Shown here in pieces: positions 11,506 through 35,458 of a stretch of 64,000 nt of DNA. Made by a program: the position numbers and the translations under genes. The notes below the pieces were generated by a model, which was given only the letters and a program-made list of their open reading frames with translations, did not search any database and was not told where the DNA came from. The stretch covers positions 59,378,907 to 59,442,906 of the forward strand of contig OZ020616.1 in assembly GCA_963971575.1 (NCBI GenBank). Reading direction: 5' to 3'. The DNA is from Liopterus haemorrhoidalis (taxonomy: Eukaryota; Arthropoda; Insecta; Coleoptera; Dytiscidae). Numbering within the stretch: the stretch's first letter is position 1; the number at the start of each line of letters is the position of its first letter.

Positions 11506-12540
11506 CCTTTGAAAAATTTGTATTGAAATGTTAAAAGTGCGGGTGCGTAGATGGTTGGCGGTAACTGACGCTTCACTTACGGGTATCGTGCAGTTTTCCC
11601 CCTGCAAGTTTCAGTTTAGATGAGAGAACATATTGACATAACTAAACAATAATTAGTAAAAATTTAATTATTTTTATTCAACTGCAAATTATTTACAAAA
11701 AACATATTATAATAAGATCTATTTTGTCAAATATTTTTCAATTTTTTTTTTGTTTTATCAAAAAATGTCTCCAATAAAAGTTGTTAGTTATTGCTTTTAT
11801 AGCAACTTTAGGCGTAACTAAAAGTGAATTCATTTTTCGTTTAATTTAATTAATATTGATAATTAATAACATATTAGTAACAGGTTAAAGTTATATCACT
11901 AAAATATTTTAATAATATATTGTATAAGTCACAAAAAAAATTTGCCAATAGGTTCATAATTTTGTTATAACTGGTACCGCTCGGAGCAAAATAACAACTT
12001 TTACTTTAAAAAAATTAATGAATACGGACCATGCATAATGACAATAAAAAAAAATCAGTTTTTTAACTATTTTATTTTATTCCATATAAGAGATATTTTT
12101 AACTTTTTATCTTATTATAAAAACACTTGATTATTTTTTTCTAATTTTCTAAAACTCGTTATTCAAATGTTTTCCCATAAAAAGTCGTCAGTATCAGTTG
12201 GGTAATTATAGCAGATATTAGCTCGTTTGCAGTTCCCAGCCTCTTCCGGTGTGTGTGCTTCCGATGGACCGGTTACCGGCCTCCGGAATAGACTCGCGTG
12301 AAAGTGATCCAGAGAAATGTATCTATTTGTCTCTCGTGCGATTGTGAAATAATGACATTAGCACTACCCATTGTTTACATGATTTACAAGCCTGACACAC
12401 TAAAATTCATTCAAGATATTTAGAAAAATTGATGTGTGATATTTCACACATTTCAGGGTTTTGTAGGTATTTAACTGACAGTGGCCCGTAACCGTACTCC
12501 AAATGCCCAATAGAGTTATATCAAATTCTTAATCGAACAC
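11506..12540. other. Gene-free AT-rich stretch with TE fragments
   Basis: Contains a second fragment of the hAT element at about 11,630-11,735 and a SINE 3'-end fragment (ttcacacatttcagggtttt) at about 12,435-12,475. No exon recognised. Confidence 0.45.
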
Positions 12541-12544
12541 TATA

Positions 12545-12712
12545 ATGCGAGACAGACGGACAGATGGACAGATAGACCGACAGACATCATGCTAAAAATA
12601 GTCAAAACGTTATGTAGGGACCTCAATTCGTGGAGATCCATCGAAATCTCGAAATGTCAAAATCGGTATGATCACAATACCTCCCTTATATATGTTGGGG
12701 GTCGGTAAAAAA
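12545..12712 (-). repeat. Family Z left-end fragment
   Basis: The reverse complement contains the diagnostic order of the family Z left end: the (GTCT)-rich microsatellite, agcatgatgtctgtcggt, and taagggaggtattgtgatc. Only the left portion is present. Confidence 0.75.
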
Positions 12713-13310
12713 AATTCTCCAATGTAAATTTCCAGGTTTCGGTTCGCGTTAAGTTTTGGGTTGAGAAACCGCTATATTAGATGAGTTTGTACGTGTGCAT
12801 TTGTATTTTTGTAAATGTTAAAAAGCCGGATGAAGCATTTTTCCGATTGAGCGAAACTGTATGTGTTAGTGTTAGGTGAGTGCTGAGTGTCAGTATGGAA
12901 GTAGGACGCATCTTATATCCTCTAGAAATCATCATTTAATGACAAACAATCATCAACTGCAGATATCATTGAGTGACTGCATTAAACACTGCAAATATAA
13001 CGGGCCATTATTATATGCGTGCCATTAGGCAGGATACGGTTTCACACTCACCGTTTCACAAAACTAACACTTTTCAAAAACTCTAAATTCCTACATATTT
13101 CAGGGTTTCCTACGTATTTAGTAAGAGATAACAAATTTTACGTATATTTTTTATTGTATCGCTGTTAAAACTTTTTTTTTTCTTTTTTGTAAATCAATTT
13201 ACGTCTGGTAAATTAGGTATCAAGACAGTAAAGTAGCTATATTTCGCGAAACATGAACATCTATTTGTTTCGGTGCAGAAATTAGACCAAATATCGGTTC
13301 AATTTGAGTT

Positions 13311-14085
13311 TTACCGACCGCCAACATATACCTATAGGGGAAGTATTTTAAGATCCCAGCGCTATTGCGGCATACTTGGAACCTTCAAAATAGACATACG
13401 TTACATATAAACAACGTGAATTTTAATGTTTACTGGTGGTTTTTGTAATTTTGCTACAATATTAATACTTGTTTTTATGCAATTATATTTTTATGCAAAC
13501 ATTTTTTATAAAAAATAGCGCGATAGAATGTCTATTTCTGTAGTTGCTAAAATCCCACCAGATGTCATATTGCTTAGCAAGTTTTCCCTATAAGGGAGGT
13601 ATTGTGATCATACCGATTTTGACATTTCGAGATTTCGATGGATCTCCACGAACTGAGGTCCCTACATAACGTTTTGACTATTTTTAGCATGATGTCTGTC
13701 GGTCTGTCTGTCTGTCTGTCTGTGTACACGTCCAGAACAAAATCGGCTAAAAGGATTTTTATGAAACTTCATATTTAAGCTTTTGACATCAATGGCACGA
13801 GTTGATCATATTTTGGTAAAAATCGTTTGACTAGAAATGGGTGTTAACTCGTGTCGATTTTAAGATTTTTGCAAATATATAGCAACAGAAAAATGTTTGA
13901 ATAATTTTTCGAAATTTTTTTCATATCTATTTTTCATACTTATATGGAACGTTTCCATGGTCATGATAAATAATATTACTGTTAGAAAATATTGAGCCAA
14001 GTTATTTTTGCTCTGCTGCTAGAATGTATTTTATACAAGTACTTTGTGATGGCGGTCGGTCCGGTGGCCACAACTGATTTTTTTT
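13311..14085 (+). mobile_element. Family Z TIR element, near complete, with a nested insertion
   Basis: Starts ACCGACCGCCAACATATA and ends tgatggcggtcggtccggtgg, so the termini are inverted (ACCGACCGCCA). A (GTCT)n microsatellite lies inside at about 13,697-13,722. A 260-bp element (13,331-13,590) sits inside the left end, between catata and taaggg. No ORF is conserved between copies, so it is non-autonomous. Confidence 0.65.
13331..13590 (+). mobile_element. 260-bp small element nested in family Z
   Basis: Ends approximate TAGGGGAAG and TTTTCCCTA (imperfect inverted). A second copy lies inverted at about 52,487-52,753. In uninterrupted family Z copies (56,679 and 51,345) the flanking sequences are contiguous, so the insertion boundary is clear. 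Confidence 0.65.
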
Positions 14086-14430
14086 TTTTTTTTTTAGCCT
14101 TGATAAGTCTAATTTTATATTTTTATATTCACCTATCCAGTCTTATCGTGTGGTTTTCACTGAAAATAGAAACTTATTTTGTTGAAAAGCCCGATAGTAA
14201 TAAATAATGTAGTAAATCATGCATCGCTAATGTTCCCGATTTGGAACATGAAATACCATATTTATTACCTCGTGACCTTAACAATGACAATCTAAGGACA
14301 TAACTGTACCTCAACAATCGACTAGGAAAAATCATTTAATTTACTTTAGTAATTAGGTTTTCAATGACGCGTGGAAATAGGTGAATCACCTTCCTTCCAG
14401 TTCTATCCAATACACAAACAATCCAACATA

Positions 14431-14500
14431 TAGGCCAGCGGTTCTCAAACTATGGTACGCGTACCACTAGTGGTACGCGAAGCATCTAGTTGTGGTATCC
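14431..14500 (+). repeat. hAT-like left end
   Basis: ccagcggttctcaaactatg followed by a short palindrome gtaccactagtggtac. This matches the CAGnGGTTCTCAAACT ends of hAT elements. No right end was identified. Confidence 0.45.
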
Positions 14501-14720
14501 AAGCAGACCCGACGATAAACCATTTATAGGAGTTAAGTTTTTAGATATACATTATAAACATTTTAAAATAAAATGCAATCGTTCGAACATAGAACACGGG
14601 TTCAGGTTGGGTCAAAAATTAAGCCCGTAAACACCGTCCAAGACATTGAGCAAAATTCTCAGTTACAACAACCACGTGTCAAATTTTAAAATAAAAATCA
14701 CCGAATTTAATTTTCGTTAC

Positions 14721-14909
14721 CTGATTTCTGCTGGCCTTCCTTCCTCTAACAGGTAACGAGGAAGTACTCTCCGCATTTGTACTTGTAAACAGTAAATATC
14801 TTTCCCTGACTTTATTTCTAGCATGCATCAGCATCGCCTGCTCTATCAGTCCTTTTCTTCTGATCTTCCTTTCACACATCATCACTAAATCGCGAAATAC
14901 GCACGGCAC
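14721..14909 (-). CDS. Putative coding exon, function unknown
   Basis: ATG at 14909 opens 63 codons (MPCVFRDLVMMCERKIRRKG at the start, GRKASRNQ at the end), ending at a good donor CAG|gtaacg. The composition is basic and protein-like. I recognise no domain, and no partner exon was found downstream on the minus strand. An acceptor-like tttag lies inside the first codons, so the true 5' boundary may differ. Confidence 0.35.
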
Positions 14910-15430
14910 AACAATAGACGAGTGAATAACACGGTAACAATTAAACGAATGACGTACGTAGTTTATTGGCGAATTAATTCCACTTGGTACGTGTTAAGTG
15001 AACAGTACTAATGCAGAATTACAATTAATTACGGTATTTTTAATTATTTTACGCCTAAGAAAAATAATTGTGACAAAGTTTTGTTTTGTTGTCTTATATG
15101 TTTATTTGTTATATGGATAGATCTATATGAGTCATAGTGAAAACATATTGATTTTGTTGTTTTGAAAATTCCAAATTTTGAAATACTGTTTACGAATATA
15201 TCCATAGCAACCTGTTAGAACCTGCATTCCTCGACGGCGGAGCTTGTCTTAACGGATTTTTTCAAATTCAAATTGGAACACGATTTATTAAACATTTTTA
15301 TTACACACTGTTATAAATGTGTTAAAACATCACAAATATATTTAATAACAATAAAACTATCAAAACAAAGTACAAATATAGAAAACCAATAATAGCATAA
15401 TTAAATGTTTATAAATATAAAAATTATTAC

Positions 15431-15577
15431 CTTTAGTAACTTGGCAGATCTCAAGGACTCCCTCCGTCGTACCTTGGCATTAAAATCACTTAAATTATGT
15501 AAATATACATTTTCTTTTTCTTTATTAACAACATTAACCGGCTTTTTAACTAATAAACTTTTTCTTCTGGGTGCCAT
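15431..15577 (-). CDS. Small first coding exon, basic N-terminus
   Basis: ATG at 15577 in good context (caaaATGG) starts MAPRRKSLLVKKPVNVVNKE and runs 49 codons to a donor AAG|gtaata, ending RRRESLRSAKLLK. The start is only 84 bp past the stop codon of the next minus-strand gene (15662), so the two are tightly packed in the same direction. The family is unknown; the Lys/Arg-rich start could be nuclear. Downstream exons were not found. Confidence 0.4.
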
Positions 15578-15661
15578 TTTGAAACAACTGTCAGAGATAA
15601 GTGCTGCCCTCGCGCTTTGAACTAATAATTTAATTTTATAAACTTAAAAATCTTTCTGAAA

Positions 15662-17127
15662 TCATTTTTCATTATCACATGTCATGGAATGACTAGTTAT
15701 TACCAAGAAATTGCCATTTTTTAATGCCTTGTTTTTATTACATTTTTTTCGTGTTAACATTTCTAAAAGGTTTAATCGTTTTGAATTATCAGCTGTTTGT
15801 GGTCTTGTAGATTGACAATCTGATTTTATATCGGGTAAATTAGCAGGGATGGGCTGTTTTGGTTTTTCTTCATTTTCAAAATCAATAGGGGGGAGTTCAG
15901 GGGGTTCGTTGAATGTATAAAAATCGCCCAATGAATCTTGACAGTATTCTTGAGCCGATTTAAATGCACTATCATTACTTTCTGAGCATATATCGGGCTC
16001 TTTCGGTGGTAATCTCACTGTTTTTTTATTACAAGATTTTATTCTTTTATCTGTACGTGTACCTACATGTGATTTTTTTAATTTTTGCGTTTCAGTATTT
16101 TGATCGACTTGTTTTTTTAAGTTATGTCGGATATTTTCTTCGCATGGATTATACACTTCTGGTTTATGAGTTCCATTTGCAAGATTTGGTTTATTAAGAC
16201 ATTGTTTATTTTCGTTTTTTTCTATAGCTCTTATTTTGTTTAAATGTATACTTGTATTGTTTTTAGGATATTTTTTTCTGCATAAACAGGAAGATTTGTT
16301 TTTTTGTTCACGATTACAACTAAATTCACAACGAAATGCACTACAACATGGATTCCATACTTGTAAATTGAGAAATTCTAAAAATTTACGACATAATTGA
16401 CAGTCATCTACTTTATCCATATATTCTTTAGGGGGTTCTAAGCTTGGATTTTTCTTTCTTTCTTCGATGTATTCGAATATTGTTTTACAAAAACGGCAAC
16501 TTCTTTTCCGGCGATGTACATCAAGTTGTGAATCACTTTGACAAACGGAAACGAGTGAATTATTTGGAACAATCAAAGATTCAACACAATCACATTTTGT
16601 TTCACAAACTAAATCTTCAAAATTAACTTTTTTTTCTTTTAATTCAGTTTCTTGTTTAATCGTTTGATTCGTTTGCGCTTTTTTACGTTTTTGGTTGGAA
16701 GTATCGCATTTCGGTAAACAATCTTGACTGTTGCTACGAGTTGCTCTTTTGGGGGGAGTTTTCCCCTTAACTGCTGGAGGAATAGGAGGAAGGGGAAAAC
16801 TTGGAGTTATTTCTACATATTGAGTGTAAGACTGCAGTAATTTAACAATATCATCCTAGAATTATTTAAAAATGAAAACATAAAATCATAAATAATTTAT
16901 TATCTTACCTTTTCCAAGTGTTTTTGTTGTTCTTGGTCGACTTTAATTTTATCATTGCATTCGCAGTTATCATGACACGATTCCTGTGGATTTTCGTTAG
17001 AAATAAAATCAAAATATTTGTCAACAATAGGTAAAATTTGTGTATTATCCTTTTTAACAAGTTGTAATTGCCATTCATTTGGATCCATGCCTTCGGCAGG
17101 GAATATGACGTCTATAATCTTTTTCAT
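15662..17127 (-). CDS. Uncharacterised Cys-rich protein, 470 aa, two exons
   Basis: Exon 1 is 17127-16909 (MKKIIDVIFPAEGMDPNEWQ at the start, donor AAG|gtaaga). Exon 2 is 16855-15662 (acceptor ttctag|GAT). The join is phase 0 and totals 1,413 nt, giving 470 residues. The intron is 53 bp. The protein is hydrophilic and Lys/Asn-rich, with scattered Cys pairs: CHDNCEC near residue 55, CETKCDC around 150, CRFCKTIFEYIEERKK near 190, then CQLC, CC, CLCRKK. A Pro-rich stretch (SFPLPPIPPAVKGKTPPK) follows the splice. There is no signal peptide or membrane segment. The Cys spacing could bind zinc but matches no finger I know. The N-terminal Met is preceded by an in-frame stop, supporting this start. 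Confidence 0.7.
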
Positions 17128-17253
17128 TTTATGTGATGGATTACTAGAAATTTAAAAAAATATTTTAAGGAATAAATAACAGGTTTCCAACGCTTATGTG
17201 GTTTAATTTGTAATTGAATTACTTTGTAAAAAAAAAGTAATTGTATTCAATTA

Positions 17254-17657
17254 CAGTCTGTTCCAAACGGTTAAGCGGAACTAAATGGGAATTTAGTTCT
17301 TTTAGGTTGTCACGAGAAGGGACCTTGCTTGGGTTATTTCATTTTTCACGTTGGGATGTCAAAATTTAAAATTCCAACAATGAAACCATGGAAACGAATG
17401 ACATATGTCAAAATTAAATATTTTTTTTTATATTTTAATGACAAAAAAATAAATAAATGGGAAATTTGTATTAAAATGACACAAAAAATCAAAATATAAA
17501 GAAAATGACATTTTAAAATGCATTAACCTTAACCAAAAAATGTTTATTGTAAGTATGATTTACAAAGCTTAAACAAAACGGCCGAAAGGCACGATTTAAA
17601 CGATGAAAGTAACTAGATTGCAAAATCTAGTTCCGCTTAACCGTTTGGAACAAACTG
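17254..17657. mobile_element. Palindromic TA-MITE family K, copy 1
   Basis: Terminal inverted repeat CAGTCTGTTCCAAACGGTTA at the left and its complement at the right, flanked by TA on both sides (Tc1/mariner-type target duplication). The element is about 400 bp. The right half contains ctagattgcaaaatctag, a self-complementary motif. ORFs inside are repeat shadows, not genes. Confidence 0.85.
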
Positions 17658-17835
17658 TACTTTTAATCATATCAAGGGTAAAAAAAAAAACTAGTTACGG
17701 CACTGTAACCAGTGGTGTACAGTAAGGAGTTCCCGCAAACCCTTTTTTTGTAAATTGACGAGTCCTTTGTTTCAGGGTTATGCAAACTTTCTTGTCGTTT
17801 AAACAATTTTCTTGTCGTTATTTGTGGTTTGGTGT

Positions 17836-18072
17836 TTATACGTACAATGCAGTTCGTTGATTGGCCGAACATTGAAATACAGGTATAGTCAGTAAGTTAT
17901 GTTGTACTTTGCTGTGGTAAGACCACTTTTTCCTCAGCCGGGAAAATTCATTGCGCCAATCATTTTCCCAATTTTCATCACATGTATCTACACTCACATA
18001 ATCTGCTGTTCTGTCAGATAATAATTCACAATTTTTTCCATCACTGAAATATAAATTTTCCAAATGATTCAT
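17836..18072 (-). CDS. Small acidic ORF, 78 aa, unknown
   Basis: ATG at 18072 opens a frame starting MNHLENLYFSDGKNCELL with an acidic, Trp-rich core (DENWENDWRNEFSRLRKKW). It lies between two family K MITEs, upstream of the Cys-rich gene on the same strand. A strong donor (tat|gtgagt) occurs inside at about codon 27, so it may be only a first exon. No family recognised. Confidence 0.35.
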   Translation of the reverse strand: MNHLENLYFSDGKNCELLSDRTADYVSVDTCDENWENDWRNEFSRLRKKWSYHSKVQHNLLTIPVFQCSANQRTALYV

Positions 18073-18276
18073 GACTAAAGTATTACTGAAATTTTACAGA
18101 ATTTTAATTGTCAAAAGTGACAGGAAAACAAAAATTTGTATTTAACATTCGTTTATATTGGACAAAGTCCCTAAAAAATCCCTAGAGTCCTTAGAAAAGG
18201 AAAGAAGCCCATAGTGGATGCGGCTGTAAAGTGTTTTATTTCATCCCGCTTAATTTTTTTTTTTGTAATTGATATA

Positions 18277-18684
18277 CAGTCTGTTCCAAACGGTTAGGCG
18301 GAACTAGATTTTGCAATCTAGTTACTGTCATCTTTTAAATCGTGCTTTTCGACCGTTTTGTTTAAGCTTTGTAAATCATACTTACAATAAACATTTTTTG
18401 GTTAAGGTCAATATCATTTTAAAATGTCATTTTCTTTATATTTTGATTTTTTGTGTCATTCTTAATACAAATTTCCCATTTATTTATTTTTTTGTCAATA
18501 AAATAAGTAAAAAAAATTATTAAATTTTGACATATGTCATTCGTTTCTATGGTTTCATTGTTAGAATTTTAAATTTTGACATTCCCACATGAAAAATGAA
18601 ATAACCCAAGCAAGGTCCCTTCTCGTGACAACCTAAAAGAACGAAATTCCCATTTAGTTCCGCCTAACCGTTTGGAACAGACTG
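18277..18684. mobile_element. Palindromic TA-MITE family K, copy 2 (inverted)
   Basis: Same family as 17254 in the opposite orientation, with both terminal repeats CAGTCTGTTCCAAACGGTTA intact and TA on each side. It abuts the unrelated MITE at 18687 with only a TA between them. Confidence 0.85.
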
Positions 18685-18686
18685 TA

Positions 18687-18981
18687 ATCTGTTCACTTTT
18701 GTAAGAACAAACTAAGAGGGAATTTTGTTTTCAATAGTTCGCACCTTTAAAGCTATATGTCAAGTTGGTATTAAAAAATGTCACTTTTTTTAGAATGTCG
18801 ATCCATTTGACATATGTCATAATGAAAAATGATATCTTAATTATAATGATCATAATCTTATCAACCTAAAGTCGGTTTTACAGCGCAAGGAATATTTTTA
18901 ATTGACATTTAAAGTCAGTAACACACTATAAAAGTAACCAAAATAACCAGATCTAGTTTGTTCTTACAAAAGTGAACTGAT
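18687..18981. mobile_element. MITE family L, 295 bp
   Basis: Inverted ends ATCTGTTCACTTTTGTAAGA and its near-complement at the right (tcttacaaaagtgaactgat), TA on both sides. A diverged relative of its right half lies at about 28,440-28,525 (agtaaccagatctggtttcg). Non-coding. Confidence 0.75.
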
Positions 18982-19044
18982 TATAACAACTTTTATTTGA
19001 GACATTTTTTGATAAAACGAAAAAATATTGGAGAAAATATTGGG

Positions 19045-19135
19045 CTAAGTTATTTCTACTCTGCTGCTAGAATGTATTTTATACAAGTACATTGTGATGG
19101 CGGTGGGTCCTGTGGTGGCCACAGCTGATTTTTTA
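19045..19135 (+). repeat. Family Z right end
   Basis: Matches the ctctgctgctagaatgtatt to tgatggcggtgggtcc terminal segment of family Z; the rest of that element is absent. Confidence 0.7.
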
Positions 19136-19257
19136 AAATTTAATATTTGCGATGTCTCATATTTAGTTTTATTTTATCTATAGTTTTTATCACTGGAAAC
19201 AAGTTATGTTTGCAGCCCTCTAGGCCTAGCCACATCCATCATGCGCTACTGAAAATA

Positions 19258-19663
19258 CAGTCTGTTCCAAACGGTTAAGCGGAACTAAATGGGAATTTCA
19301 TTCTTTTAGGTTGTCACGAGAAGGGACCTTGCTTGGGTTATTTCATTTTCACGTTGGGATGTCAAAATTTAAAATTCCAACAATGAAACCATGGAAACGA
19401 ATGACATATGTCAAAATTAAATATTTTTTTTAGATATTTTAATGACAAAAAAATAAATAAATGGGAAATTTGTATTAAGAATGACACAAAAAATCAAAAT
19501 ATAAAGAAAATGACATTTTAAAATGATATTAACCTTAACCAAAAAATGTTTATTGTAAGTATGATTTACAAAGCTTAAACAAAACGGCCGAAAGGCACGA
19601 TTTAAACGATGAAAGTAACTAGATTGCAAAATCTAGTTCCGCTTAACCGTTTGGAACAGACTG
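19258..19663. mobile_element. Palindromic TA-MITE family K, copy 3
   Basis: Same orientation and nearly the same sequence as copy 1 (17254). Left flank TA; right flank changed to AA. Complete terminal repeats. The similarity of copies 1 and 3 suggests recent activity. Confidence 0.85.
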
Positions 19664-20072
19664 AATGAAAATCTCTGAAATATTTTGAGATTTTATTACG
19701 ACTTTTCTGATAGGAAAATTCTAAAATGAAGTCAAAGTGATTAAAAATATTAATTTTATTTATCTACAACAATAAAAATAACTTATTTAACTAAAAAAAT
19801 GAACTATTTATAACATATTCACAATATTATTTGTAATAATTACAAATAAAAAAACTAGTTACTCTTAGTTTCAATAGAAAAATAACTGAGTCAAAGATAT
19901 GACTGAATAAACTAACATCTTAAAAAAACAGACATCCGCCACTGGTGCGACTTTATAAATTGGTCTGTTAGAACTCTGGCTCAAGTATAATACACATATC
20001 ACAACGATACAGATAACAAGGGAGTGTCGCTCAGCAATCGGCTCGAACACGGTCACGTAAGACAGATCACTA

Positions 20073-20487
20073 AGGGCCGGTTTCCGGAAGCTTAGTTAAC
20101 TATAACCAAATGGTCAGAAAACGGTTACCATGGTTACTTATGGGATTGTTATATTGTAACCTAATTTAACCAAATGGTTAAACTCGGCTAAGCTCTCAGA
20201 AGCCCGGACCAATGGACCGGTTTCCGAAAGCTTAGTTAACTATAACCAAATGGTCAGAAAACAGTTACCATGGTTACTTATGGGATTGTTATATTGTAAC
20301 CGAGTTTAACCAAATGGTTAAACTAGGCTAAGCTCTCAGAAGCCCGGAACTATGGACCGGTTTCCGAAAGCTTAGTTAACTATAACCATATGGTCAGAAA
20401 ATGGATGCTATGGTTACTCATGGGGTTGTTATATTGTAATCGAGTTTAACCAGATGGTTAAACTCGGCTGAGCTCTCAGAAACCGGA
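20073..20487. repeat. Three tandem 140-bp units of a foldback element
   Basis: The motif ggtttcc(g)gaaagcttag recurs at 20,081, 20,221 and 20,361, a strict 140-bp period. Each unit begins ggaccggtttcc and ends ctctcagaagcccgga. The two ends are imperfect inverted repeats of each other, so each unit resembles a small foldback MITE arranged head to tail. Confidence 0.85.
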
Positions 20488-20639
20488 CCTAAAACATCTA
20501 CACAACTATAGGTAGGTACATCCTAAAATTCATCCTAATAAAATAGCGTAATAAGGCTAAATATTTAAGTTAAATAAATAAAAATAGTAATCTGGCTTAC
20601 GTTTATAAAGTACAGGAATCCACAGATCAAGGTGATTTC

Positions 20640-21175
20640 GATTATTTCGAAAATAATCGCGATTTCGAATAGTACGATAATTAGAGTCATTTCGATTGGT
20701 TATTATAACCAAACTTTTATCTGTCACTTCAAATTGTTAAGCTGGCAGTGATAAGTAACAAAAGACAGGTGTTGAATCCCTATTTCTGTTGCTTTTTACT
20801 TCAAAAAGTAGTATTAAAAGTTTGAATGACATCAAAAGTATTATGTAAAACCTTTGCTTTGAAAAACCATAGAAGCGTTCTGCATAACAAATTACTGTAC
20901 AATTTTAATGGTCTCCCAATACCCCTTTAACTAAGGAAAGGGTCGCTATTGCGAAGGCGAGGACCCTTTTTTTTTCCTCATCACTTAGATTTTGGGAGGT
21001 GAGGGCTTTTTTTTCATCACTTGAATTTTGAGAGGTGAGGACTTTTTTTATTTGCCAAGGGCGCCAAAAACACGGTCCTGCCCCTAGCGCAAGTTTTCCT
21101 TACTGCGGCTCTGATTTTATATTAATTTCGATTAGCGCGATTTCGAATAGCGTCATTTTCGTGTAACCAATTCGC
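20640..21175. repeat. Repeat cluster with minisatellite (about 20,960-21,065)
   Basis: Two segments sharing gcgatttcgaatag (about 20,660 and 21,135) flank a copy of a repeat also seen at 48,215-48,365 (tttttatctgtca then aagtaacaaaa) and about 2.5 units of the gaggacc / T-run / tcacttagattttgggaggt minisatellite seen at 7,560 and 50,640. Confidence 0.55.
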
Positions 21176-21230
21176 GTTAATCAAAAGATTCCTGTAAATA
21201 CTCTTTGAAAAAAATATTACCTGGAAAAAT

Positions 21231-35458
<14,228 letters not shown>

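Noticed and set aside
13697..13722. CRISPR-like or regulatory tandem repeat of GTCT
   Set aside because: Simple microsatellite inside family Z copies, with no spacers and with length variation between copies; the DNA is eukaryotic.
14721..15577. Joining the ORF exon at 14,909-14,721 downstream of the MAPRRK exon as one gene
   Set aside because: The phase does not fit: the MAPRRK exon ends phase 0, while the acceptor-like tttag inside the 14.9 kb ORF would start with TGA.
18311..18523. Repeated 70-aa ORF also seen at 19417-19629 and 28648-28914
   Set aside because: All copies lie inside the palindromic TA-MITE family K; the frame is shared because the repeat is shared and it spans the terminal region, so no gene is implied.
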